Shown here in pieces: positions 1-7,748 of a stretch of DNA of 64,000 nucleotides; position 1 is the first letter of the stretch, and every line of letters starts with the position of its first letter. The translations under genes were made by a program, and so were the position numbers. The notes below the pieces were generated by a model, which was given only the letters and a program-made list of their open reading frames with translations, did no database searches and was not told the origin of the DNA. The stretch comes from Rhizobium bangladeshense (lineage in GTDB: Bacteria; Pseudomonadota; Alphaproteobacteria; Rhizobiales; Rhizobiaceae): assembly GCF_017357245.1 (NCBI RefSeq), contig NZ_CP071612.1:1119001-1183000 (forward strand), given 5' to 3'.

Positions 1-1
1 T

Positions 2-1294
2 TCCGTCACGCTCTCCGGCGCTTTCGCCGGCACGCTGAACGGAACGGGCGTCGGCAACCGGGTGTCGCTCACCTTCACCCCGGCGGCCGGCACGCTCACC
101 CTCACCGCGACGGGAACGGTCACCAATGCGCAGCTCGAAAAGGGCTCGGCCGCCACGCCCTATGTGCCCTCGACGATGATCACCGGGATTCCGGACGCCT
201 CGCTGCTCAGCGCCGTCACCGCCTATCGCTCGCGGCTGTGGTTCATCGAAAAGAATTCGACCAATGTCTGGTACCTCGCCACCGACGCCGTCAGCGGCGC
301 GGCGACGGTTCTGCCCGTCGGCGGCAACATGAAATATGGCGGCGCGCTGGTGGCGATCAACGTCTGGACCATCCCGGTTGCCACCGGCCTGCAGCAATGC
401 CTGGTGCTGATCTCCTCGGAAGGCGAGGTGATCGTCTTCCAGGGATCCGATCCGTCGAGTGCCGCGAACTGGGGTCTGATCGGCACCTTCAAGCTCGGCC
501 GGCCGCTTGGGCTCGATCGATGCCTGCTCTCGGTCGGCGCCGATCTCGCGATCATGACGACCGACGGCATCGTGCCGATCACCAAGGCGGTGCAGCTCGA
601 TCGCGGCGCGACCAGCCTCGGCGCCATCACCGCCCGGATCGGCCCGACATGGCGCGAAACGGTGGCCGCGACCGGCACGACCTCCGAGGAGTGGCAGCTA
701 TCGAGTTTCCCGGCGCGCCAGATGGCGATCGTCAACCTGCCGTCCTCCTTCGGCCCCTACCAATATGTCATGAACACCGAGACCGGCGCCTGGTGCCGCT
801 TCGTCGGCATGCCCGCCTCCTGCTGGGCGACCTGGCAGGACCGGCTGTTTTTCGGGGCCGCCGATGGGACGCTATACGAGGCCGAGGTTGGGGCAAACGA
901 CAATGGCGCGGCGATCGACGCGCTGATGGTCGGCGCCTGGAGCCGCTTCGGCGACGGGCTCTCGACCAAGCTATCGAAGCTGATCGGGGTGACGGCCGAG
1001 ATCGGCGTTTCCACGCTGATGTATGGCGGCATTTCGGTCGACTACCAGACGAAGGTGCCGACAGCGCTTCTGTCGTCCGTCGAGAACAATGCGGCGGCGA
1101 AATGGGGAACGGCGGTCTGGGGTGTGTCGAAATTCCCCGGCATTTCGCTGGTGCGCAAATTTGCCTCCGCCGGCGGCGCGGGTTCGGCCTTGGCGCCGAC
1201 CATCCGCGCGCTGATCTCGGGCTCATCAGGCTCCGTCTCGGAAGCCGCCGTCGTCGGCGGTTCGCTGCTTTATGAGAGGGGCGCGCCGATTTGA
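2..1294 (+). CDS. Phage virion structural protein, 5' end outside window
   Basis: The frame is open from base 2, so the gene begins before the window; the GTG at 62 is only an internal codon. The first 60 or so visible residues are Thr/Ala/Gly-rich beta-type sequence ending in AQLEKGSAATPYVPST, a motif common at the end of carbohydrate-binding-like domains of phage fibres and tail proteins. The rest (RLWFIEKNSTNVWYL, EGEVIVFQGSDPSSA, MNTETGAWCRF, DRLFFGAADGTLYEAE) has short repeated blade-like beta segments. It resembles a structural protein I know from alphaproteobacterial short-tailed prophages, sometimes called a stabilisation or gp10-like protein; that assignment is from memory of the family. 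Its stop overlaps the TTG start of the next gene, so they are co-translated late genes. Confidence 0.7.
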   Translation, partial: SVTLSGAFAGTLNGTGVGNRVSLTFTPAAGTLTLTATGTVTNAQLEKGSAATPYVPSTMITGIPDASLLSAVTAYRSRLWFIEKNSTNVWYLATDAVSGAATVLPVGGNMKYGGALVAINVWTIPVATGLQQCLVLISSEGEVIVFQGSDPSSAANWGLIGTFKLGRPLGLDRCLLSVGADLAIMTTDGIVPITKAVQLDRGATSLGAITARIGPTWRETVAATGTTSEEWQLSSFPARQMAIVNLPSSFGPYQYVMNTETGAWCRFVGMPASCWATWQDRLFFGAADGTLYEAEVGANDNGAAIDALMVGAWSRFGDGLSTKLSKLIGVTAEIGVSTLMYGGISVDYQTKVPTALLSSVENNAAAKWGTAVWGVSKFPGISLVRKFASAGGAGSALAPTIRALISGSSGSVSEAAVVGGSLLYERGAPI

Positions 1295-1707
1295 TCGTCT
1301 CCGAACCGCGCGAGGAGATCGCCGCCTGGGTCGGCGCCAGGATCGGCGTGGAGTTCCACCCACCCTACACCACGCTTGCCCATGTCGACCGCGGCCGGAT
1401 CATCGCCGGCTTCATCTTCAACGCCTGGACTGAGCACGACATCGAGATCTCGCTCGCCGCCGACCGGCTGTCGCTGACGCTGATGCGGGCAGTGTACGAC
1501 TATGTCGTCAACCAGCTCGGCTGCCGCCGCGCCACCTGCCGCACCCGCGCCGATAACAGCAAGGCCCAGACGCTGCTCGAAAGATGCGGCGCCCGGCAGG
1601 AAGGCCGCCAGCACGGCTATTTCGGCGATTGCGACGCGCTGCTTTACGCCATCATGAAAGAGGATTTTCCCTATGGTCTCCACGCCAAAGGCCCCCAAGG
1701 CGCCTGA
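1291..1707 (+). CDS. GNAT-like phage protein
   Basis: A 138-residue protein starting at TTG 1291, inside the stop of the preceding structural gene (TTGA overlap). Small GNAT-fold proteins occur among virion genes of short-tailed phages; their substrate is unknown. Supporting residues are the central strand IIAGFIFNAW, the helix with VVNQLGCRRATCRTRADNSKAQ and the C-terminal LLERCGARQEG...YFGDCDALLYAIMKEDFP, which match the usual GNAT order of acetyl-CoA-binding strand, helix and late Asn/Lys region. The canonical Q/RxxGxG/A acetyl-CoA loop is not obvious, so it may be structural rather than catalytic. Its 3' end overlaps the next gene by 35 bases. Confidence 0.6.
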   Translation: MIVSEPREEIAAWVGARIGVEFHPPYTTLAHVDRGRIIAGFIFNAWTEHDIEISLAADRLSLTLMRAVYDYVVNQLGCRRATCRTRADNSKAQTLLERCGARQEGRQHGYFGDCDALLYAIMKEDFPYGLHAKGPQGA

Positions 1708-2677
1708 TCCGACCCAAACCGCGGCGGCACAGACGGCCACCAACGTCGACACCGCCATCGCCAATGCGGGCCTCAGCCACACCAACCAGTATACGCCGGA
1801 TGGCTCGCTGGAATACAAGGTCACCGGCTATCAGACGATGACCGACCAGAACGGCAAAACATACCAATTGCCAACCTATTCCGCCTATCAGACCTATTCG
1901 CCCGAGAACCAGGCGATCTACGACCAGACGCAGCAGACGCAGCTCGGCCTGGCGAGGCTCGCCAACGACCAGACCCGCAAGGTCTCCGGCATCCTCGGCA
2001 CCAATGTCGACCTCAGCGCCGGCAATGTCGACAAATATGTCAACGATCACTGGCGCTCCGGCTTCGACAACCAGTGGAACCGCGACCAGGCGAGCCTCGA
2101 GCAGAGCCTGGCCGACAAGGGCATCTCGATGGGCTCGGCGGCTTACGACAACGCCATGCGCGATTTCTCCACCCGCAAACAGGCCGCCTCCGACCAATAT
2201 CTCGGCGATATGTATTCGAATGCGCAGAATTCGATCCTGACCGAGCGCAACCAGCCGCTGAACGAGATCTCGGCGCTGATGTCCGGCTCGCAGGTGCACC
2301 AACCGAGCTACGTCAACACGCCGACCACGCAGCTTCCGACCGTCGATCAGGCGGGGCTGATCAACGAGAACTTCAATCAGAAGATGGGCCTCTACAACCA
2401 GCAGCTCGCGCAGTCGAACGCCGCCATGGGCGGTCTCTTCGGCCTTGGCGGCTCGCTGCTCGGCGGCTGGGCGAAATCCGACCGGCGGCTGAAGGAAGAC
2501 ATCAGCCGCGTCGGCAGGCTCGACAACGGCTTGCCGGTCTACGCCTTCCGCTACAGGGAGGGCGGCCCGATGCAGATCGGCCTGATGTCCGATGATGTAC
2601 GCGAGACCCATCCCGACGCGGTGTTTGAACATGCCGACGGGTTCGACCGCGTCGATTACGGAAGGGCGGTGGGCTGA
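1673..2677 (+). CDS. Phage virion protein with C-terminal S74 chaperone-like domain
   Basis: A 334-residue protein starting at ATG 1673 within the end of the GNAT-like gene. Residues 1-250 are Gln/Asn/Ala-rich and helical, with many Gln and Tyr (for example QTQQTQLGLARLANDQT), as in internal or tail virion proteins. After a glycine-rich hinge (GGLFGLGGSLLGGWA) comes SDRRLKEDISRVGRLDNG, the start of the S74 intramolecular chaperone (endosialidase tail) family. In that family the domain trimerises the upstream protein and cuts itself off. Here it is short, about 65 residues, ending in FDRVDYGRAVG, so self-cleavage is not assured. Its stop overlaps the next start. Confidence 0.75.
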   Translation: MVSTPKAPKAPDPTQTAAAQTATNVDTAIANAGLSHTNQYTPDGSLEYKVTGYQTMTDQNGKTYQLPTYSAYQTYSPENQAIYDQTQQTQLGLARLANDQTRKVSGILGTNVDLSAGNVDKYVNDHWRSGFDNQWNRDQASLEQSLADKGISMGSAAYDNAMRDFSTRKQAASDQYLGDMYSNAQNSILTERNQPLNEISALMSGSQVHQPSYVNTPTTQLPTVDQAGLINENFNQKMGLYNQQLAQSNAAMGGLFGLGGSLLGGWAKSDRRLKEDISRVGRLDNGLPVYAFRYREGGPMQIGLMSDDVRETHPDAVFEHADGFDRVDYGRAVG

Positions 2678-2982
2678 TGGCGTATATTTTCGGCGGCGAT
2701 ACCGGCAAGACACAGAGCGACGTCAGCGACCAGCGCAAGCGGCTGGCCTATGCCATGCTGCAGCAGGGCATGGACACGAGCCCGGTACAATCGCCCTGGC
2801 AGGGCGTGGCGCGGCTGGCGCAGGCTTTGATGGGCGGGTTGGCGATCAGGCAAGCGGATCACGAACAGAAGGCGGCTACAACTGAAGCTCCCGCTGTGCC
2901 GACGGGCGCGCCCTTAGCTCAGTCGGTGAAGTCTCCCGGCTTCCTGGCCTCACTGTTCGGCGGCAAGCGCAATGCTGCGTAA
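2677..2982 (+). CDS. Small phage protein of unknown function
   Basis: A 101-residue protein whose ATG lies inside the TGA of the S74-domain gene (TGATG), implying translational coupling. The N-terminal half has a helical stretch, QRKRLAYAMLQQGMDTSPVQ, followed by WQGVARLAQALMGGLAIRQAD; the end is Pro/Ala-rich and basic. The pattern 'amphipathic helix, then Ala/Gly-rich hydrophobic segment' is common in small proteins placed beside phage internal virion genes and suggests membrane or DNA contact, but no family is recognised. The 194 bases after it hold no gene I can support. Confidence 0.55.
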   Translation: MAYIFGGDTGKTQSDVSDQRKRLAYAMLQQGMDTSPVQSPWQGVARLAQALMGGLAIRQADHEQKAATTEAPAVPTGAPLAQSVKSPGFLASLFGGKRNAA

Positions 2983-3176
2983 GTGCGCATGACCCTTCGC
3001 CGCCTTTTAGGTTGCCTGCATCCAGCCGCGGTCTAGCGGCCATCCTTCCGCCTCTGGACTTTTTCGCCGAGCGGGCAATGCCACTCCTTCAAACCACAAT
3101 CCGATGAGCGGCTCGCGAGCTAAGCGCGAGGGCCGGAAGCGTTGTCTATCACAATCACCATCCACAGGAGATCGTA

Positions 3177-3809
3177 ATGCCAGATCCTAACAAAACTCCG
3201 GCTGCCCCGCCGAGAAGATATGCCGAGCTTAGAGCTGATCCTTACGCGGGGCAGTCGGGCGATCTGTCGCTCAACAATGCCATACGCGCTATCGCCCGCG
3301 GCACGCACGTCGGCGCCTATCTCGACGAAGCGAATGCCGGGACAGCTGCACTACTGGCACCCGTCTTTGACCCAATGCTGCCTGATGGGTTGTTTCCGCC
3401 GCTGCCGGGCGGAACGCTTGCGGAGCGGTATGAAAACGCACTGGCTATTCAGCGCGGGATGGATAAGGCCTTTGACGACCAGCATCCCTATATCTCCACG
3501 ATATTGCAAGGGGCCGGAGAGCTAGCCTCTGACGCAGCTTTTAAGTTGCCGTCAGGTATGACGATGAGCATGGCAGAGGGCGCTGTTGAAGGGTTCGGGT
3601 CCGGGGAAGGCGGTTTCAGCAACCGGCTTCAAAAGGCATTTGATGGCGCTGCCGAAGAGGCTTTGACAGAATTCGGTATGAATTCCTTAAAAAGACGCGG
3701 TCTGATGCCGTCGGAAGCCGGTCCCGAAGGTGGGCGTAACGCCGGCGCAAAGGCCCTGAAGCGCGCGCTTCTTAGAGCTCGCAGCCGAAGCGGCGGCGGC
3801 GGCTGGTAA
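3177..3809 (+). CDS. Prophage protein of unknown function, virion-associated type
   Basis: A 210-residue protein with a ribosome-binding site (caggag) about 10 bases before ATG 3177. The middle part (LNNAIRAIARGTHVGAYLDE, TLAERYENALAIQRGMDKAF, HPYISTILQGAGELASDAAF) resembles a module seen in large prophage internal-virion or transglycosylase-like proteins of Rhizobiales, where helices with Gly/Ala precede a catalytic or membrane-active part. Here only this module and a basic tail (RALLRARSRSGGGGW) remain, so the gene may be a shortened form of a much longer ancestor. No catalytic motif is visible. Confidence 0.5.
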   Translation: MPDPNKTPAAPPRRYAELRADPYAGQSGDLSLNNAIRAIARGTHVGAYLDEANAGTAALLAPVFDPMLPDGLFPPLPGGTLAERYENALAIQRGMDKAFDDQHPYISTILQGAGELASDAAFKLPSGMTMSMAEGAVEGFGSGEGGFSNRLQKAFDGAAEEALTEFGMNSLKRRGLMPSEAGPEGGRNAGAKALKRALLRARSRSGGGGW

Positions 3810-3810
3810 C

Positions 3811-3984
3811 CTAGCCCCGTATATCGTCCCACAAGATAGCAACCCCCAGTGCCATGACGGTTATCGGTATCGACCAGATGACCAATTTGACGGGTTGGCT
3901 GGCGTACAGGAACATGTAGCCGGCGACAGCTGCTCCGCCCGTCGCCATCAGCGCGCCCAGCGTCATGGACATGAGTTTCCTCAT
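3811..3984 (-). CDS. 57-residue membrane protein on the opposite strand of the prophage
   Basis: An ATG at 3984 preceded by AAGAAAG opens a 57-codon frame with two hydrophobic segments: residues 5-28 (SMTLGALMATGGAAVAGYMF) and residues 35-52 (LVIWSIPITVMALGVAIL). This suggests a two-helix inner-membrane protein. The same frame extends back to 4467, but the upstream part is rich in Arg and Gly without domain structure and crosses the fibre-anchor gene antisense, so I place the start at 3984. It is the only gene here that opposes the late operon, as expected for a moron with its own promoter. Function unknown; small superinfection-exclusion proteins look like this, but that is conjecture. Confidence 0.5.
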   Translation of the reverse strand: MRKLMSMTLGALMATGGAAVAGYMFLYASQPVKLVIWSIPITVMALGVAILWDDIRG

Positions 3985-4116
3985 TGAATTCTTTCTTCGA
4001 AGCTCGCGTTCGTGAGGTCTGCCGCGGCGAGGATCGCGGCGATCGTGATCGTTTTGCGTGAAGGTTTGTTTGGCTGGTGTCGATCCGCACGCCGCAACCG
4101 ATACTATACTTTTCGA

Positions 4117-4143
4117 GGTCTCGCAATTCGCGAGGCCTTTTCT
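4117..4143 (+). terminator. Leader hairpin plus T-tract before fibre-anchor copy 1
   Basis: GGTCTCGC (4117-4124) can pair with GCGAGGCC (4130-4137), giving an 8-bp stem with one G-T pair and a 5-base loop, followed at once by TTTTCT. It ends 21 bases before the ATG at 4159, whose ribosome-binding site is GGAGAAAG. The same structure precedes anchor copy 2 with changed but still pairing bases, which argues it is selected. It may be an intrinsic terminator or an attenuator. Confidence 0.65.
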
Positions 4144-4158
4144 ATTCGGAGAAAGTAA

Positions 4159-4300
4159 ATGCCCAGAAACCCATCCACCGGCGTCTATTCGAAACCCGCC
4201 GGAACGACACCTTCCGTCGGCCAGGTCATTGACCCCGCGCCCTGGAACGCGCTGACCACCGACCTCGGCAATGAAACCACCGTTTCGCTCCCGCGTGATG
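4159..4300 (+). repeat. Tail-fibre anchor repeat, copy 1
   Basis: Codons 1-47 encode MPRNPSTGVYSKPAGTTPSV followed by GQVIDPAPWNALTTDLGNE, nearly identical to codons 1-47 of the fibre gene at 5510. Nucleotide identity is high but not complete, with most differences at third positions, so both copies have been under protein-level selection since duplication or came from related phages. Similarity stops after the Leu-Pro-Arg-Asp codons near 4300. Confidence 0.85.
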
Positions 4301-5238
4301 ATTCGGGCGCCTGTGGTCGCTCCGGAACAAACAAGCCTGTGATCGTCCCGCAAATAGGAGACTTGTTGGTACCGCGATGGCGCGGTGCTAAAACTACTGG
4401 TAGCGAAGCGCCCTTTGGTGCTGTAGACGATCACTTCATCCTCGACTGTCACTTGCCACCAATCCAACGCAGGTCCTCCATGCTCAAGCGTCTCGTCAAA
4501 CAGGTTCTACCTAGCTCCGCAGTTGCAGCCGTGAATAACTGGCGGACGCGTGAGAGATTGTACAAATCATGGAGCAAAGCGGCGGCGGCGGCGCCCGCGT
4601 ATGGGGATATGCGTCTTACAGCGTTCCGGATAGAACGATCGCGGCGGTTGATTGGCGAGGAGAAGTCTTGTGTCCAACCACCGGCAGATCTCCTGCCCGC
4701 CATGGATATCCCTGCCGGCCGGTTCGTCGACTTCGGCGGATCCGCTGGCGAAATGTGCGCCGTGCTGCGAGAGCAGTACCCAGCCTGGTCATTCACGGTC
4801 GTAGAGACAAAATCCATGGCGGACGCCGCGCAGGCGTTGAGGCCGGAAATATCTTTCTCCGACCAACTGCCGCCAGAGTTCGATGTGTTCTACAGCAGTG
4901 GGACACTTCAATATCTTTCCGATCCAGAGACATTGTGGCGCGAGGCTCTGAGCAGGACAACTCGTTACGCCTATCTGGCAAGAAATTCCTTCTCGAACAG
5001 GAAGCTCTTCACCGTCCAGTCGTCCCGGCTCTTCGACAATGGTGCTGGCCCGGTTCCTGATGGATTCGACAACGTTGAGATACGTTATCCCCACCAGACC
5101 ATTTCAGAAGCGTCGTTAACGGGAATAGCCGACGAAATGGGATTTGATCTGGCCGCTCGGTTCGAGGGCCGCAACAGTGGGGTGACTGGCACCCGCGCGG
5201 ATGTCTATGGAGCCGATCTCTTGTTCAAGAGACGATAG
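4159..5238 (+). CDS. Fibre-anchor fragment joined in frame to a SAM-dependent methyltransferase
   Basis: One open frame of 359 codons. Residues 1-47 are the fibre anchor. Residues 48-107 match nothing I recognise and look like junction sequence. From Met108 (ATG 4480) the protein reads as a complete methyltransferase of about 252 residues resembling the TIGR04325 family: basic N-terminus MLKRLVKQVLPSS, SAM-binding loop FVDFGGSAGEMCAVL, acidic strand end TVVETK, and a post-loop FDVFYSSGTLQYL. Such enzymes sit in polysaccharide loci and probably methylate sugars. Either the anchor fusion is translated whole, or the methyltransferase starts at 4480, where only a weak AGGT precedes it. GC is lower than in the flanking phage genes, suggesting transfer. 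Confidence 0.65.
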   Translation: MPRNPSTGVYSKPAGTTPSVGQVIDPAPWNALTTDLGNETTVSLPRDDSGACGRSGTNKPVIVPQIGDLLVPRWRGAKTTGSEAPFGAVDDHFILDCHLPPIQRRSSMLKRLVKQVLPSSAVAAVNNWRTRERLYKSWSKAAAAAPAYGDMRLTAFRIERSRRLIGEEKSCVQPPADLLPAMDIPAGRFVDFGGSAGEMCAVLREQYPAWSFTVVETKSMADAAQALRPEISFSDQLPPEFDVFYSSGTLQYLSDPETLWREALSRTTRYAYLARNSFSNRKLFTVQSSRLFDNGAGPVPDGFDNVEIRYPHQTISEASLTGIADEMGFDLAARFEGRNSGVTGTRADVYGADLLFKRR

Positions 5239-5468
5239 TCGGGACGTAGTTTAGAAATCTAAGCGGAAAGACAGGGACTTCTCTTTCGGAGCCGCCTCTT
5301 GCCTTTGCCCGACCTCAACGACGGACAAATTCAAGTGCCCGCCTCAGCAGAAACGGCTGCGTTGCCATGTCCGCCATCTTGAGGTGGCCGATCAAGGCTG
5401 CCGACCTCCGTGTCAAACCCGTGCAAGATGCGGCCGCCCGTCCCAACCGCCTTCCCCAAAACCACAAT
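5239..5468 (+). other. Intergenic stretch between methyltransferase and second fibre cassette
   Basis: No gene recognised. A short frame near 5300-5385 reads PLPDLNDGQIQVPASAETAA before a stop; this could be the end of a lost fibre or accessory protein but is too short to call. The leader hairpin of the next cassette begins at 5469. Confidence 0.4.
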
Positions 5469-5498
5469 GGCCTCGCAGCGCGCGGGGTCTTTTTCTTT
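5469..5498 (+). terminator. Leader hairpin plus T-tract before fibre-anchor copy 2
   Basis: GGCCTCGC (5469-5476) can pair with GCGGGGTC (5482-5489), an 8-bp stem including two G-T pairs with a 5-base loop, followed by TTTTTCTTT. It ends 20 bases before ATG 5510, and GGAGACG serves as ribosome-binding site. Compared with the copy at 4117, stem positions 2, 3 and 5 differ yet every pair is kept. Confidence 0.65.
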
Positions 5499-5509
5499 GG
5501 AGACGATGA

Positions 5510-5651
5510 ATGCCCAGGAACCCGTCAACCGGCGTCTATTCGAAACCGGCCGGAACAACGCCCTCCGTCGGCCAGGTCATCGACCCGGCGCCATGGAACG
5601 CGCTGACAACCGACCTCGGCAACGAAATCACCAATTCGCTGCCACGCGACG
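5510..5651 (+). repeat. Tail-fibre anchor repeat, copy 2
   Basis: Codons 1-47 of the fibre gene, the partner of the repeat at 4159-4300. Here the anchor continues into a typical phage fibre (DGSAPMTAPLKAASGTVSAP), so this is taken as the intact arrangement and the other copy as the derived one. Confidence 0.85.
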
Positions 5652-6865
5652 GCTCGGCACCGATGACCGCGCCACTCAAAGCGGCAAGCGGCACGGTTTC
5701 GGCGCCCGGCATCGGTTTCGCCACCAATCCCCAGACCGGCCTTTATCTGAAGGGCGGCGGGCTGCTGGGATTTACCCAGAACGGCGTCGACGTCGCGTTC
5801 GATAAAGCGTCGATCTATGCCGCGAAATCAGGCGATTACACGGCACTTGCCTCCGACGACAATGCCGTTCATCGCTTCACCCAGGCAGCGACGCTCACCC
5901 TCAGCGCAGCAGCAACGCTCGGCGCAAACTGGCGCTATTGCGTCATCGCCGATGGCGGGGACGTGACGATTGATCCCGCCGGCTCGGAGACGGTTGATGG
6001 CTCGACCACGCTCATCCTCAAGAACGGCTATAGCGTCAACATCACCTGTTCCGGTGCTGCCTTCTTCACCAACAAGCTCGCCGCCAGGATCCAGAGTAAG
6101 GCCGACAGTTCGGCCGTGGGCGATTTCGTCGTTGGCCTCGTCCTTTCCAACAACGGAGCAAGTCCGAACACCCATATCGACTTTACCTCCGGCTCGGCCA
6201 GATCAGGCTCAAGTTTCGTTTCCAGCGCGGTGTCATTCACCAAGAGGGTGACGGGAACATTCGCTGCCGGAACGGGCGCGGGCGGCCTCGATGCCGGCGC
6301 CGTCGCAGCAAATGCGACATACTTCGCATATGCCTTGCGCAAGGAGGCCGACCTGTCTTTCGACGTGGTTTTCTCGACTTCGCCAACGATCGGCGGCATC
6401 AGCACGACGCTGCTCACTGGCTATGCCATCGTCAAATGCATTGGCGTGGTGCTGACCGATGGAGGTTCGAACATTCGGCCGTTTGTTCTGTATCCACGTG
6501 ACGAATATACGTTCGTCACGCCTGTTAAAGATGCTGCCAATGCCTCGATCTCGACGACGTCTGCGCTGATCTTGCTGACGGTGCCTAATGGGGTGAAGGT
6601 CAAGGCGAAGCTCCGGTTTGAATTCACATCGAGCGCGACGACTAATGCTGCACTGCTCCACGATCCGGCGCAGGGGATTCTTGTCGCGGGCATTCCTGGC
6701 GATGGCGGCAACATGGGATCCATCCAAGTCGCCGGCGGGCTTGCAATCGGCTGTAGCGATATGTGGACGAATACGAGCCGGCAGATCCGCCAAGTCGCTG
6801 GCGCTGCCGGGAATATCTGGATCTGGACAGACGGGTTTTATTTTCCGTGCGGGAGGAATGGATGA
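5510..6865 (+). CDS. Phage tail fibre protein
   Basis: A 451-residue protein. Residues 1-47 are the conserved particle-binding anchor; residues 48-85 have the fibre repeat DGSAPMTAPLKAASGTVSAP then GIGFATNPQTGLYLKGGGLLGF, seen in many Rhizobium prophage fibres. Residues 110-190 are a Thr/Ser-rich beta region (VTIDPAGSETVDGSTTLILK). The C-terminal half (NIRPFVLYPRDEYTFV, LLHDPAQGILVAGIPGDGG, IWIWTDGFYFPCGRNG) should form the receptor-binding tip. By analogy with fibres it binds host surface polysaccharide. The short C-terminal DGFYFPCGRNG is typical of fibre ends, so the gene looks complete. Confidence 0.8.
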   Translation: MPRNPSTGVYSKPAGTTPSVGQVIDPAPWNALTTDLGNEITNSLPRDGSAPMTAPLKAASGTVSAPGIGFATNPQTGLYLKGGGLLGFTQNGVDVAFDKASIYAAKSGDYTALASDDNAVHRFTQAATLTLSAAATLGANWRYCVIADGGDVTIDPAGSETVDGSTTLILKNGYSVNITCSGAAFFTNKLAARIQSKADSSAVGDFVVGLVLSNNGASPNTHIDFTSGSARSGSSFVSSAVSFTKRVTGTFAAGTGAGGLDAGAVAANATYFAYALRKEADLSFDVVFSTSPTIGGISTTLLTGYAIVKCIGVVLTDGGSNIRPFVLYPRDEYTFVTPVKDAANASISTTSALILLTVPNGVKVKAKLRFEFTSSATTNAALLHDPAQGILVAGIPGDGGNMGSIQVAGGLAIGCSDMWTNTSRQIRQVAGAAGNIWIWTDGFYFPCGRNG

Positions 6866-6962
6866 TGGACGCCGGCGGGAGCTTCTGCTGGGGAAACGCA
6901 CGCTCGATGTCTGGCAATAAGCGAGATCGTGAGCTAATGACCTCCACGACTCGGAGGAAATC

Positions 6963-7520
6963 ATGGCAGCCGACAAAGCTTCGTACCGGAATCGCGGAGG
7001 AATTCTTCAGCGCCTCGTTACCGCCTATAAGCGCATTCGCTATTTCAATCGCGCTGGCTCGAACCTGGTTGTCAAGCGTAGCGCCGAGTTCCGTATGGTG
7101 AAGCACGCAGTTCTCGAGGTGGGCAGCGATGTCACGATTCAAGACTATTCCTTCTTTCAACTCACGATGCCTGAGCCGAAGGTTTTCATTGGAAATAATA
7201 CCGTCATCGGCCGCCGAAACATCATCACTGCCAAGAACCGCATATCCATCGGAAATGACGTGTTGATCGGTTCAGATGTCCAGATCATCGATCACGGACA
7301 TGGCGTGCGGCGAGACATACCAATTCGGCTACAGAAGGCTGAGATCGGCTTCGTCGAAATCGGTGATGATGTTTGGATTGGCGCGGGCGCCAAAATATTG
7401 ATGAACGTCACGATAGGGTCCGGCGCTGTGATCGGAGCGAATTCTGTCGTCACTGGTGATATCCCCGAATACGCAATCGCCGTTGGCGCGCCGGCGAAGG
7501 TAGTCAAATACCGAACGTAA
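6963..7520 (+). CDS. Hexapeptide-repeat acyltransferase (O-acetyltransferase type)
   Basis: A 185-residue left-handed beta-helix acyltransferase (Maa/WbbJ/NodL group). The hexapeptide pattern runs from VFIGNNTVIGRRNIITAK through ISIGNDVLIGSDVQI, then the catalytic-His loop DHGHG and a second set of coils, VEIGDDVWIGAGAKIL and VTIGSGAVIGANSVVTG. The family ending AVGAPAKVVK is present. These enzymes move acetyl from acetyl-CoA to sugar hydroxyls of O-antigen, exopolysaccharide or Nod factor. A Shine-Dalgarno-like CGGAGG lies just before ATG 6963. Its place directly after a tail-fibre gene suggests a phage-carried receptor-modifying gene. GC is lower than in the phage core genes. Confidence 0.8.
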   Translation: MAADKASYRNRGGILQRLVTAYKRIRYFNRAGSNLVVKRSAEFRMVKHAVLEVGSDVTIQDYSFFQLTMPEPKVFIGNNTVIGRRNIITAKNRISIGNDVLIGSDVQIIDHGHGVRRDIPIRLQKAEIGFVEIGDDVWIGAGAKILMNVTIGSGAVIGANSVVTGDIPEYAIAVGAPAKVVKYRT

Positions 7521-7748
7521 GTCAGACGGATTGTATGCGGCTTTTGGTGACGAGGTCGTGCATCCGGTGCAGCTTCTTCTTGAATCCTGTCGGTACAGCT
7601 GCACCAGTTTAGAATCCGGACAACGGCATTTAGCGTCCGTCTTCGCCGACGAGGCACAATATCCATTGTTTGCACTATTTCCCGCAAGTCTCTTCTGTGC
7701 GGCCCGATCCATGAAAAACGTCAATGGTTCGTTCGTCTGCGAACTCGA
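7521..7748 (+). other. Intergenic stretch after the acetyltransferase
   Basis: Contains several short open frames on both strands but none with recognisable protein features or a convincing start. It leads into the degraded gene beginning about 7749, so it probably also belongs to decayed phage cargo. Confidence 0.35.

Noticed and set aside
3985..4467. Long minus-strand extension of the 57-residue membrane ORF
   Set aside because: The added residues are Arg/Gly-rich, have no start with a ribosome-binding site and run antisense through the conserved fibre anchor.
5331..5558. Minus-strand ORF spanning the second fibre leader
   Set aside because: No ribosome-binding site, overlaps the conserved hairpin and anchor, and no recognisable motif.
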